This document shows, piece after piece, positions 34,858 to 44,700 of a stretch of DNA of 64,000 nucleotides. Within the stretch, counting starts at the first letter, position 1. Each line of letters begins with the position of its first letter. The notes beneath the pieces are model-generated. The model was not told the DNA's origin, searched no databases, and was given only the letters and a program-made list of their open reading frames with translations. The position numbers were made by a program, and so were the translations under genes. Origin of the DNA: Methanomassiliicoccales archaeon LGM-DZ1 (GTDB lineage: Archaea; Thermoplasmatota; Thermoplasmata; Methanomassiliicoccales; Methanomethylophilaceae); NCBI GenBank assembly GCA_030168595.1, contig CP115556.1, forward strand, positions 930,001-994,000, written 5' to 3'.

Positions 34858-35508
34858 TCATAGCGCCGAGCGCACGTCGGCGGCGAAGGCGCGGGCGGCG
34901 GCCGCTGGGTCCTCCGAACCGTAGATGGCCCTGCCGACTATGACATAATCGGCCCCGGCTTTGATCGCTTCGGCGGCCGAGCCCCCCTGAGCACCGACAC
35001 CGGGGGAGAGGATCTCCATGCCCGGGCCCGCGATCCTCCTGATGGCGGCGATGCGGTCCGGACGGGTGGCGGGGGCGATGAAACCCTTCACGCAGCACTT
35101 CACGCCCATCTGTGCCAGCTGCTCTGCGACCGGGGCGGTGAACTCCTTCCCTCCGGGATGGCTCATCTCGGTGACAGCGTAAACATAGCCGCGTCCCTCG
35201 GCGGTCCTGACCGCCTCGGACAGGGAGTCGGAGCCGGTGAAGGCATGGACGATGACCCCGGAGGCCCCCCTCTTAAGTGCCAGATCAACGATCAGATGCA
35301 CCGTGTTCGGGATGTCGGCGACCTTGAAATCGCAGATGACGTCCGAACGCTCCGAGAGCTCGGTTATCATCTCCGGCCCGGCGGAGAGTACCAGGGGCCA
35401 GTTTATCTTGATCGCGTCCACTGTCCCGGAGACGGAATCGGCCACGGAAAGCGCCTTCTCACGGTCGGTCTCGTCAAGTGCCAGTATGACACGGCTGCTC
35501 TTCTTCAT
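34858..35508 (-). CDS. pyrF: Orotidine-5'-phosphate decarboxylase
   Basis: PyrF converts OMP to UMP. The 216-residue TIM barrel has the catalytic D60-F-K62-V-A-D65 triad, N-terminal 'ILALDETD', and a phosphate-binding 'VIVGRAIYGS' near the C-terminus. I chose ATG 35508 (MKKSSR); ATG 35520 would add four residues. The gene is divergent from the radical SAM gene. Confidence 0.95.
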   Translation of the reverse strand: MKKSSRVILALDETDREKALSVADSVSGTVDAIKINWPLVLSAGPEMITELSERSDVICDFKVADIPNTVHLIVDLALKRGASGVIVHAFTGSDSLSEAVRTAEGRGYVYAVTEMSHPGGKEFTAPVAEQLAQMGVKCCVKGFIAPATRPDRIAAIRRIAGPGMEILSPGVGAQGGSAAEAIKAGADYVIVGRAIYGSEDPAAAARAFAADVRSAL

Positions 35509-35529
35509 CTGACATTCCATCCCCAGAAC

Positions 35530-35541
35530 ATTATTAAAACT
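35530..35541 (+). promoter_or_regulatory. TATA box of the radical SAM gene
   Basis: ATTATTAAAACT lies ~25 bp upstream of the ATG at 35562, consistent with a leaderless transcript. It is in the 53-bp divergent gap with pyrF. Confidence 0.5.
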
Positions 35542-35561
35542 TCGCAAGCGTTTGCCGCGCC

Positions 35562-36626
35562 ATGGCCTTTGTGAGGTTCGATTCGGGCTCGGCCGCCAAC
35601 GGCCCCCTTGCCGAGGGATGCGAATACTGCACCAGAGGATCCAAGATGGTCCTGTTCGTCACCGGCAGGTGCCGCGCCGGGTGCTTCTACTGCCCGATAT
35701 CAGAGAACCGCAGGACCTCCGGGTCCGTGTACGCCAACGAAGGGCCGGTCTCCAACGACGACCAGGTCATCGAGGAGGCTGAGGCGATGGACGCGGAAGG
35801 CACCGGGATCACCGGCGGGGACCCGTCCGAGGACATGGAACGGACCCTCCATTACATCCGCCTCCTGAAGGAGCACTTCGGCCCCGGCCATCACATCCAC
35901 ATGTACACGGCCGAGATATCCCTGGAGAAAGCGCGGATGCTGGAGGAGGCGGGCCTCGACGAGATCCGCTACCACCCGATAGAGGCGCGCTGGAGGAACA
36001 TGGAGTCCACCGAGCTTGCCGAAGTCGTGTCCGGGACCGGGATGGACGTGGGCATAGAGATCCCCGCATTGCCTGGGCGCGTGGACGACATGGCGGCCAT
36101 GCTGAAGTACGCATTCTCGGCAGGCGTGAAGTTCGCCAACCTCAACGAGCTGGAGTTCAGCGAGACCAACTGGGACATGATGGAGAAGCACGGCTACGAG
36201 GTCAGGGACGAAGTGTCATCTGCAGTTAAAGGCTCGGAAGAGGCCGCGCTCGCGGTCATGAAGGCCCTGCCGGACCTCCCCATCCATTTCTGCAGCTCCC
36301 GCTTCAAGGACGGCGTCCAGCTGAGGAACCGCCTCAAGCGCAGGGCGGCCAATACGGCCAGGCCCTACGATGTGGTCACCGAGGACGGGACCCTGATCAA
36401 GGGCATAATCTACGCCGATGACCTCGATGCCGCCGCCGGCCTGCTGAAGGATGATTTCGATGTGCCGGACGAGCTCATCTTCGTGGACCGGGAGCGGAAC
36501 CGCATCGAGACGGCCCCCTGGGTCTTGGAGGAGATCTGCGGGGACCTCCCGTACAGGTGCTACGAGACGGAGGAATACCCGACCAGGGACAGGCTCGAGG
36601 TCGAGCGCACTCCGCTCAACCGATGA
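35562..36626 (+). CDS. Radical SAM protein of the COG2108 type
   Basis: The 354-residue protein carries a radical SAM cluster motif C37-x3-C41-x2-C44 ('GRCRAGCFYC') and the glycine-rich 'GITGGDP' SAM site. An extra N-terminal pair C20/C23 may bind metal. This matches an uncharacterised archaeal radical SAM family (COG2108). The reaction is unknown. It stands alone between pyrF and the RNA polymerase operon. Confidence 0.85.
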   Translation: MAFVRFDSGSAANGPLAEGCEYCTRGSKMVLFVTGRCRAGCFYCPISENRRTSGSVYANEGPVSNDDQVIEEAEAMDAEGTGITGGDPSEDMERTLHYIRLLKEHFGPGHHIHMYTAEISLEKARMLEEAGLDEIRYHPIEARWRNMESTELAEVVSGTGMDVGIEIPALPGRVDDMAAMLKYAFSAGVKFANLNELEFSETNWDMMEKHGYEVRDEVSSAVKGSEEAALAVMKALPDLPIHFCSSRFKDGVQLRNRLKRRAANTARPYDVVTEDGTLIKGIIYADDLDAAAGLLKDDFDVPDELIFVDRERNRIETAPWVLEEICGDLPYRCYETEEYPTRDRLEVERTPLNR

Positions 36627-36688
36627 TGCCCTCATGGCCGGCCGAGGGCCTGCCTATGGACCAGACTTGATGCTGAGAGAGAAAAGAG

Positions 36689-36705
36689 GCGGGGCAGGGC
36701 CCCGC
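36689..36705. terminator. Hairpin between convergent radical SAM and nusA genes
   Basis: GCGGGGC-AGG-GCCCCGC forms a perfect 7-bp stem with a 3-nt loop in the 126-bp gap between converging genes. T-rich sequence (GGTTTTGCTTC) follows on the plus strand. Confidence 0.5.
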
Positions 36706-36752
36706 TGAAAGGTTTTGCTTCTCCACCTTGGTGAAGACCGGGGGCGCCGGCC

Positions 36753-37196
36753 TCACTCTACGCTCAGGCTCTGGATATCGTGATGCCTGTTGACGATATC
36801 CCTGGCTATGCGCAGGTTCCTGCCGGCCTTTCCGATCGCGCGGCCCTTGAGTTCGGGATCCACGGTCACGGTAGCGTGATTGATGTCGCCGCGTTTCTCG
36901 ATGACGACCTTCTGAGGCTTGTAGACATGGAAGACGTTCATGACGAACTGGGCGGGGTCGTCTGAGTACTCCACCACCTGGATGTTCTTCCCTGTGATCT
37001 CCTTCAGCTTGATGACGTGCTCCCCTTTCTTGCCCACGGCTATGTTGCCCTGGCCCTTCTCCACTACGAAGACGAGCTTGTCGGGCGTGTCCATGCAGTC
37101 GACCGCGTTGGTGTGGGTCAGCTGCTGGAACAGCGCGATGTAGCGGAGGGTGTCGTCGGTCAGGACGATCTCCTGCTTCGAGTTCTCGGCGGACAT
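36753..37196 (-). CDS. nusA: Archaeal NusA-like transcription factor
   Basis: The 147-residue protein consists of two KH domains, with 'GNIAVGKKGEHV' and 'GRAIGKAGRNLRIA' as the GxxG loops. It lacks the N-terminal and S1 domains of bacterial NusA, as is normal in archaea. It is the last gene of the rpo operon, 4 bp after rpl30e. Confidence 0.93.
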   Translation of the reverse strand: MSAENSKQEIVLTDDTLRYIALFQQLTHTNAVDCMDTPDKLVFVVEKGQGNIAVGKKGEHVIKLKEITGKNIQVVEYSDDPAQFVMNVFHVYKPQKVVIEKRGDINHATVTVDPELKGRAIGKAGRNLRIARDIVNRHHDIQSLSVE

Positions 37197-37200
37197 TTTC

Positions 37201-37482
37201 TCACAGCGTTAAGATGTTGGAAGTGCCCTTGTCGATGACGGCAAGCGCTGATACGGAGAACGGCTTTCCGCAGAGGGCCCCGAGCTCCATGTTGTTCCCG
37301 TCGTAGACGTGGGTCTTGACGGAGGTCTTCTTCAGCGAGTCGGAGGGGCAGTTCTTGGAGATGATGATCATCTGGGCCTTGCCGGACTTGACCGCTTTCT
37401 CAGTCTGGTCCACTCCGAACTCGACCTTTCCGGTCGCGATGGCTGCTTTCAGTGCTTTGGATATGTCTACTTCTTCGCTCAT
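37201..37482 (-). CDS. rpl30e: 50S ribosomal protein L30e
   Basis: The 93 residues show the L7Ae/L30e fold with 'IIISKNCPSD' and 'LGALCGKPFSVSALAVID'. The start overlaps the end of rpo1C (ATGA). Its place between rpo1C and nusA is the conserved archaeal order. Confidence 0.95.
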   Translation of the reverse strand: MSEEVDISKALKAAIATGKVEFGVDQTEKAVKSGKAQMIIISKNCPSDSLKKTSVKTHVYDGNNMELGALCGKPFSVSALAVIDKGTSNILTL

Positions 37483-38939
37483 TCATTTTCCCCCTTTTTC
37501 TTCTTGGGTGTGTAGATTAGCTTGACTGCGCCGGTTCCTAGGGTCACCGGCTGACCCACTATGATGTTTTCGGTGACTCCCTCGAGATGGTCCACCTCGC
37601 CGACGGTCGCCGCGTGCAGCAGATGCGCCGCGGTGATCTCGAACGCCGCCCTGGCAAGGACGGAGGACTTCTTTCCGGAGACACCGTGCCTTCCGATGGC
37701 CCTCACGGTGCCGTCGTTGGTCATGACGTCGGCCACGAGCATGACGTGCCTGACGTCGACGTCCAGACCTGCGTGCTCCATGGTGGTCATCGCCTCATGG
37801 ATGATCGAGTTCCTGGCGGCCTCGATGCCGAGGACGTCGGCGACCTCCAGGACGGAGTTCGTCATGACGTTCTCGGCCTCGACGGACTCCAGCTGGAGGA
37901 CCTCCTCGAGGTTGCTCCCCTCGGTGACGATCTCCCACTTGCCGGTGGCCTTGTTCATCTGGAGGATTGCCCTCTGGATGCCCTCGACCCCCTTCAGCTT
38001 GGCGTTCCTGACGGCGTCGTACATCTGCTGGAGCTTCTTGAAGGAAGGCTCGTCGGAACCGATGACGATGTCGTAGTCCTGCCTGGTGACCATCCCGCGG
38101 ACGGCCTTGATCTTGTTCAGCTTCTCGACGATGTCGTCGATGGTGAGCCCGCGCTCCTCCATCTTCCTGGCGTCCGGGACGACGATCAGCTTCTGGTTGG
38201 TGATGTCGGTCTCGATGCTGGCCACGTCGATGAGGGAGGTGATCTCGATCTCGGACGCCACGTGCTTGGCCACGCCCTCGTCCTCGGCGGCCAGGCCCTT
38301 CAGGGGTATGGTCATGGACGGGGTGGACGGCTCGCGCCTGGCGTCGACGATCTCGATGATCCTCGGCAGACCCTCGGTGACGTTCACGTTCGCGACACCC
38401 GCGAAGTGGAAGGTACGGAGGTTCATCTGGGTGGCGGGCTCTCCGAGGGAGTGCGCCGCCATGACTCCTGCGGACTCGTTCTGGTCCATCAGGTGCGAGG
38501 TGTACATCCTGTTGGCGACGGTGATCAGCTTCTCGCAGGTCTCCTCGGGGAGGTCCGCGCCGCTGACCCTCTTGGCGATGTCGCAGACGATCTTCATGGG
38601 GAGCTTGATCCCCAGCCTGTCGGCGATCGCGAAGAGGCGTTTCTCCATGTCGGTGTACTCGTGCGGCCTGTAGATCTCCTCAGGGGGCTCGCGGACGGCC
38701 TCGGGCTGCGCCGCCTCGGGCCTCGCCTTCTTGGAGGGCGAAGATGCCCTGGCGGGGCGCTTGCCGATCTTCATGATGATGTCCTCGGCCTCGGCCTCCT
38801 CGATCCCCAGCTCCGCGAGGGCGGGCGCCCCGGCGGATGCAATGCTCCCGAGGGTGGTGTACCTGGTCAGGATGAGGGCGGCGGCCTCCTCGCTGACGCC
38901 TCTCTTGACAAGCGCCGCAATCGTGTCCTTCTTCGCCAT
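37479..38939 (-). CDS. rpo1C: DNA-directed RNA polymerase subunit A'' (Rpo1C)
   Basis: This is the C-terminal half of the largest RNA polymerase subunit, holding the bridge-helix/trigger-loop region: 'ESAGVMAAHSLGEPATQMNL' is the hallmark, starting about residue 160. At ~486 residues it is about 100 longer than typical A''. The extra N-terminal ~95 residues contain helices like a helix-hairpin-helix module ('RYTTLGSIASAGAPALAELGI') and a Pro/Ala/Lys-rich linker. I prefer ATG 38939, with GGAGG 9 nt upstream, over the overlapping GTG 38945. Confidence 0.95.
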   Translation of the reverse strand: MAKKDTIAALVKRGVSEEAAALILTRYTTLGSIASAGAPALAELGIEEAEAEDIIMKIGKRPARASSPSKKARPEAAQPEAVREPPEEIYRPHEYTDMEKRLFAIADRLGIKLPMKIVCDIAKRVSGADLPEETCEKLITVANRMYTSHLMDQNESAGVMAAHSLGEPATQMNLRTFHFAGVANVNVTEGLPRIIEIVDARREPSTPSMTIPLKGLAAEDEGVAKHVASEIEITSLIDVASIETDITNQKLIVVPDARKMEERGLTIDDIVEKLNKIKAVRGMVTRQDYDIVIGSDEPSFKKLQQMYDAVRNAKLKGVEGIQRAILQMNKATGKWEIVTEGSNLEEVLQLESVEAENVMTNSVLEVADVLGIEAARNSIIHEAMTTMEHAGLDVDVRHVMLVADVMTNDGTVRAIGRHGVSGKKSSVLARAAFEITAAHLLHAATVGEVDHLEGVTENIIVGQPVTLGTGAVKLIYTPKKKKGENE

Positions 38940-38941
38940 CT

Positions 38942-41776
38942 TCACTCGCCTCCGTCGTAGTCGTCGTCTCCGCCCTCGTAGTCCTCGGTGGACTCTCCGT
39001 CCTCCGACTCCATGTCGTCGGAGTCGATGGTCTCGAGGTCCTTCTCGCGGGCGCCGTAGTTGCCTCCGGAGCCCTCCTTGGCGTCGACGTTGAGGAACTG
39101 GTCGGCGTTGTCGCCGAGGACCTCCGCCAGGAGGTCGTTGAGGTCGATCGCCTTCCCGCGCACGGCGCGGGAGGGGTCGATGCCGTCCTCTCCGTACCTG
39201 AACTGCACGATGGTGCCGACGGTGTTCCTGACGGTGCCGTCGGCGGTCAGTTTGAGGTCCTCCAGCGCGGAGATGAGCCTCCTCTGCATGTAACCGGACC
39301 TGCTGGTACGGACGGCGGTATCGACCAGTCCTTCCCTTCCTCCCATGGCGTGGAAGAAGAACTCGGTCGGGGACAGTCCGCTCTTGTAGGAGTCGGCGCA
39401 GAATCCCCTGGCGTAGGCCCCGAGGTCCCCTTTGTGGAAGTGGGGGAGGGTCCTGTTCCAGTATCCTCTGGAGATCCTCTCACCGCGGACGGACTGCTGA
39501 CCGACGCACCCGGCCATCTGCGAGAGGTTCAGCATGGAACCCCTGGCACCTGTCTTGGCCATGATGACGGCGGGGTTGCTCCATCCGAGGAAGTTACCGG
39601 CGATGTTACCCGCATTGTCACGGGCCTGGGCCAGGGTCCCCTGGATGTTGACCTCCAGGGTGTCCCTGAGCGACCTGCCGGGCATCTCCTTGAGGGTGCC
39701 CTCCCTGTAGGACTCGACGAGGCTGTCCACCTTGGCGATGTCCTCCTGGGTGGAGGCGTTGATCTGGTCGATGGCGTCCTGCGGGATGTCCTCGTCGCCG
39801 ATACCGGTCGAGAACCCGTGGTCCATGATGGACCCGAGGCACAGCCTGGTGACCTCGTTGAGGAACCTGGCGGCGCGGTCTGCCCCGTAGTCGCGGGCGA
39901 TGCGCTCGAGGATCTTCCCTTTGGAGTTCCCGATGCCTTTCTCGTCGATGGTTCCCATGAGGAGCTGCCCGTTGCGGATCTTGACGTACCCGTCGGTGGG
40001 GCAGTTCTCCTTCAGGCAGGCTCCCTGGCACTGGCAGACGGACGCCTTGTAGGTGATGTTGAAGTCCGGGGGCAGCACGAGGCTGAACAGCTGCTTGCCG
40101 GTCCAGTAGGGCTCGCCGCCCTCGTCCACGCCGGCGGGCTCGGGGACCTTGATGTCCGGGAGCTTCATGAGGATGTTCATGGCCTCATAGCGGTGGAAGT
40201 GGGGCCCTCCGTTCTTGCCGTGGGTGAGGAAGTAAGCGCCGGTGATGTGGTCGTGGATGGCGCCGATGATGGGCCCTCCGTACCTGGGCGAGAGGATGTT
40301 CTCCTGCACCTGCATGAGGATCCTCGCTTCGGCGCGGGCCTCCTCGGACTGCAGGACGTGCAGGTTCATCTCATCGCCGTCGAAGTCAGCGTTGTACGGG
40401 GCGCAGTCGCAGAGGTTGAACCTGAAGGTCCTGCCGGGCATGACCCTCACGCGGTGGGCCATGATGGACATCCTGTGGAGCGACGGCTGCCTGTTGAACA
40501 GGACGACGTCGCCGTTCATGAGCTGCCTCTCGACGGTGTAGTCTATGTCGAGGCCCTCGGCGACCTCCTCGGCGTTGTGGTCGGTGACCTTGATCCTCCT
40601 GCCGTCGCCCCTGATGACGTAGTTGACGCCCGGGATGTATCCCTGGGACTCGTCGGGGGTCGGGCCCCTCTTGACGTACTCCCTCATGACGTCGATGTTG
40701 TGGACGTTGACGATGACCGGGACGGTCAGCTCCCTGGCCGCGATGACCGGGACTCCGACCTCGTTGATGGACAGGTTGGGGTCGGGGGAGATGACGGTAC
40801 GCGAGGAGAAGTTCACACGCTTACCGGACAGGTTGGACCTGAACCTCCCCTCCTTGCCCTTCAGCCTCTGGGCGAGGGTCTTGAGGGGCCTGCCGGACCT
40901 GTGCCTGGCGGGAGGTATCCCGGAGGTCTGGTTGTCGAAGTAGGTGGTGACGTGGTACTGCAGGAGCTCCCAGAGGTCCTCGACGATCAGCTGCGGGGCG
41001 CCCGCGTCGCGGTTCTCCCTCAGCCTCTGGTTGATCCTCAGGACGTCGACCAGCTTGTGGGTCAGGTCATCCTCGGACCTGTCGCCGGAATCGAGGGTGA
41101 TGGAGGGCCTGACGGTCACGGGGGGCACGGCGAGGGCGGTGAGGACCATCCACTCGGGCCTGCAGGTGGCCGGGTCCATTCCCAGGGCCCTCAGGTCGTC
41201 GTCGGGGATGCGCTCGAGCCTCTCGCGGACCTCTTTGGCGGTCAGCTTGTGGTTGTCGGAGACCTCCCTGAAGGTGGTGGGCTTGTCGAGCTTGATCTTG
41301 ATCTGCTCGGCGCCGCAGTAGGGGCAGACCCCTTTGGAGGACGCGTCCTTGGCGACCTCTTTGGAGTACAGCTTCTGGTCGATGGTGTCGCCGCCCATGT
41401 CGAGGATGTCGTCCATCCTCTTCTGGCGGGCCTTTATCTCCTCGGGAGGCAGCATCAGCCTGCCGCAGGAGCGGCAGGTGGACTCCAGCATGAGCTTTAT
41501 GTCCTTGATGAAACCGACGTGGATGACCGGCATGGCCAGGTCGATGTGGCCGAAGTGCCCGGGGCACTCGTCGAGCTTGAGCCCGCAGGTCTTGCAGCGG
41601 AGCCCGGGCTCGATGATGCCCATGTGGGGGTCCATGAGGCCGCCCGCGATGGGCCATCCCTCGTCATCGTAGGTGTCGGCGGTGATGATCTTCACCGCGG
41701 ACATCCTCCTGATCTCGTCGGGCGAGACGCAGGAGAACTTGATCGAGCCGATCTTCTTTGTGATGTTCGAGATCAT
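38942..41776 (-). CDS. rpo1N: DNA-directed RNA polymerase subunit A' (Rpo1N)
   Basis: The 944-residue N-terminal half of the largest subunit has zinc motifs 'CKTCGLKLDECPGHFGH' and 'CRSCG...CPYCG', and the catalytic 'NADFDGDEMNLH' near residue 460 that binds the active-site magnesium. The C-terminus is a very acidic/Gly/Tyr-rich tail. The start ATG overlaps the rpo2 stop. Confidence 0.97.
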   Translation of the reverse strand: MISNITKKIGSIKFSCVSPDEIRRMSAVKIITADTYDDEGWPIAGGLMDPHMGIIEPGLRCKTCGLKLDECPGHFGHIDLAMPVIHVGFIKDIKLMLESTCRSCGRLMLPPEEIKARQKRMDDILDMGGDTIDQKLYSKEVAKDASSKGVCPYCGAEQIKIKLDKPTTFREVSDNHKLTAKEVRERLERIPDDDLRALGMDPATCRPEWMVLTALAVPPVTVRPSITLDSGDRSEDDLTHKLVDVLRINQRLRENRDAGAPQLIVEDLWELLQYHVTTYFDNQTSGIPPARHRSGRPLKTLAQRLKGKEGRFRSNLSGKRVNFSSRTVISPDPNLSINEVGVPVIAARELTVPVIVNVHNIDVMREYVKRGPTPDESQGYIPGVNYVIRGDGRRIKVTDHNAEEVAEGLDIDYTVERQLMNGDVVLFNRQPSLHRMSIMAHRVRVMPGRTFRFNLCDCAPYNADFDGDEMNLHVLQSEEARAEARILMQVQENILSPRYGGPIIGAIHDHITGAYFLTHGKNGGPHFHRYEAMNILMKLPDIKVPEPAGVDEGGEPYWTGKQLFSLVLPPDFNITYKASVCQCQGACLKENCPTDGYVKIRNGQLLMGTIDEKGIGNSKGKILERIARDYGADRAARFLNEVTRLCLGSIMDHGFSTGIGDEDIPQDAIDQINASTQEDIAKVDSLVESYREGTLKEMPGRSLRDTLEVNIQGTLAQARDNAGNIAGNFLGWSNPAVIMAKTGARGSMLNLSQMAGCVGQQSVRGERISRGYWNRTLPHFHKGDLGAYARGFCADSYKSGLSPTEFFFHAMGGREGLVDTAVRTSRSGYMQRRLISALEDLKLTADGTVRNTVGTIVQFRYGEDGIDPSRAVRGKAIDLNDLLAEVLGDNADQFLNVDAKEGSGGNYGAREKDLETIDSDDMESEDGESTEDYEGGDDDYDGGE

Positions 41777-44700
41777 GAGAGATCCTCCAGCTGAAGCCTC
41801 ATGGCCACACCCAGCGACAGCAGCTCGTCCATGAGGAGCTTGAACGCGTAGGATGTCTGCACGAGGTAGATGCTTGTGGTGTTTCCGCAGACCGGGCAGC
41901 GGAGCTGGCCGAACCTGTTCATCACGGCGATGTGGCCGCACTTGGGGTTGCCGCAGACGTACTGCTGGGTACCGTCGGACTCGTCGAGCAGGCGGTCCTT
42001 GATGACCATGGCGGCGCCGTGGCCGATGAGGCAGTCGCGCTCCATCTCTCCGAACCTGAGGCCTCCCTGCCTGGAACGTCCCTCGGTAGGCTGCCTGGTG
42101 AGTATCTGCACGGGCCCTCTGGACCTGACGTGGAGCTTGCCGCTGACCATGTGGTGCAGCTTCTCGTAGAAGATGACGCCGGTGTAGACCTCGGTCTGGA
42201 TCATGCGCCCGGTCCTGCCGTCGTACATGATCTCTTTTCCGCTCCTGTTGAAGCCGTTCCTGACGAGGCCGTCGCGGATGGACTCCTCGTTCTCGCCGGA
42301 GAACGCGGTACCGTCGATGGTGCGGCCCTCCATGGAGCCGACCTTGCCTGCGATCATCTCGAGCACGTGCCCGACGGTCATACGGGACGGGATACCGTGG
42401 GGGTTGACGACCAGGTCGGGGGTGATTCCGTCGGTGGTGAACGGCATGTCGCACTGGTCGACGAGCCTGCCGACGACTCCCTTCTGCCCGAACCTGGAGC
42501 AGAACTTGTCGCCGAGCTCGGGGATCCTCTGGTCCCTGACCTTGACGCGGACGAGCCTCGATCCGTTCTCGCTCTCGGTGAGGATGACGGAGTCGACGTA
42601 TCCCTGCTCCCCGGGCCTGACGGTCACCGAGGTCTCGCGCCTCTTCTTGGTCGACATGAAGTCGGTCTCCTCCTCGAGGAACTTCGGGGGCGAGGTCTTG
42701 CCGATCAGGACATCGCTGCCGGAGACGAAGCACTCGGGGGAGATGAGCCCGTCCTCGCCGAGGTTCTGATAGGCCTCGTCGGCGCGGACTCCCTCGATGT
42801 CGGGCGAGGGGATCTCGAAGTGGTCCTCCTGCCCTCCGGGGTACCTGCGCTCCTCGGCGCGGTAGGACCTCATGAAGGTGGTCCTGCCGAGGCCGCGCTG
42901 CACCGAGGACTTGTTCATGACGATGGCATCCTCGATGTTGTAGCCGTGGTAGGAGAGGACGGCGATGCAGAAGTTCTGCCCTGCCGGCCTGTACTTGTAT
43001 CCGATGTAGTCCATCGCCTGGGTCTGCACCATGGGGACCTGCGGGTAGTGCATCAGGTGGCCGCGGGTGTCGGGCCTGATCCTGTAGTTGGAGGTGGCCA
43101 CTCCCAGGGCCTGCTTGGCCATGGCGGCGCCCATGGTGATACGGGGCGCGGAGTTGTGCTCGGGGTAGGGGACGATCCCTGCGGCGACTCCGATGATGAT
43201 CATCGGGTCGACCTCCATGTGGGTGTAGTCGCACTTGCCGTCGGGGCCGATGATGTTGCTGGGGACCCTGAAGGTCTTGTGGCACCAGCGGCAGGTGAGC
43301 TCGCACTCCCTGTCGGCCTTGCCGACGTTCATCCAGTCGACATCGGTCTCCGAGAGGGCATGGCCGCACTCGGGGCACCTGGCGGGCAGGTCGTACGGCG
43401 AGACGAGGACGAGGGAGTCCTCTTCCTCCTCGGCGTCGAGCCACTCGAGGATGCCGTCGCGGAACAGGTCGTCCCAGGAGATCTTCCCGTCGCGGATGCC
43501 CTCGATGTGCTTCCTGGTGAGGACGGTCCTGCCGTCCTTGAGGACGAGCAGGGGCCTCCTGAGCCTTCCGTCGTCGGAGTTGATGATGACCTCGCCCATC
43601 TCGTCGTCGTAGCGGATGTTGATGTCCTGGGATATCAGGCCGTACCTCCTGCGCTCCCTGATCTCGGAGACGAGCTTCTCGGGGTCGGGGTAGGTACCGA
43701 CGAGGTTCCCGTTGACGAAGACGCGGGTGCTCTCGTCGTTGACGGAGGCGAGCCCGAACTCCCTGAGCATCCTGATGACGTCCTCCTCCGGGTAGGACTC
43801 GGAGACGTTGATGATCAGGGCGGCGTTCTTCACCAGGCCGCAGTTCTGTCCCTCGGGGGTCTCGGAGGGGCAGAGCCTCCCCCACTGGGTGGGGTGCAGG
43901 TCACGGGCCTCGAAGTGGGGCTGGGACCTGGTCAGGGAGGAGGTGATCCTCCTGAGGTGGGACACGGACGACATGTTGGAGGTCCTGTCGAGCAGCTGGG
44001 AGACACCGGCGCGCCCGCCGACCCAGTTGCCGGTCGCGAGGGCGTGGAGCAGCTTGTGGGTGAACAGGTCGGGCCTGATGCTGGAGGCGACGGAGAAGTC
44101 GGACTTCTTCCTGCCGACGTTCCTCTCCATCTGGTACTTGAGGTCCTTCATGAGGCTGGAGAAGCTGGTCCTGAAGAGGTCCTCCATGAGGTCGCCGGAC
44201 AGCTTGAGCCTCTTGTTGGCGTAGTGGTCCTTGTCGTCGGCCTTCCTGAGCCCGAGCGAGAGCTCGAGGACGGACTTCGCGATCCTGCCGAGGTAGATGG
44301 CCTTCTTCATGCGGTCTTCCTTGGAGTCGCCGAGGTGGGGCAGCAGGGACCTGTCGAGGATGGACTCGACCTTCTTGATCCTGTATTCCTTGGCCTGGCC
44401 GGCGGCGAAGTTCCTCTCGAGGTAGAGCAGGGCGTCCTCGGTGGTGTGGTATCCGGGCAGGATCTTGTCCTGGGGCCCGGGCGGGGACTGGGTCACCGGC
44501 AGGTTGGTCTTCGAGTTGATGTCGAAGGACCCCTCGATGTTGGCGTAGACGATGTTCGCCATGCCGTCATCGGAGACGATGGTGTCGTAGATGTCGGAAT
44601 CCTTCTCCATGCCGAGCGCCTTCATCAGGGCGATCAGGGGGATCTCTCCGTTGACGACGGGGACGGAGACCATGAGGGTGCCGTCCTTCTTCTTCTCCAC

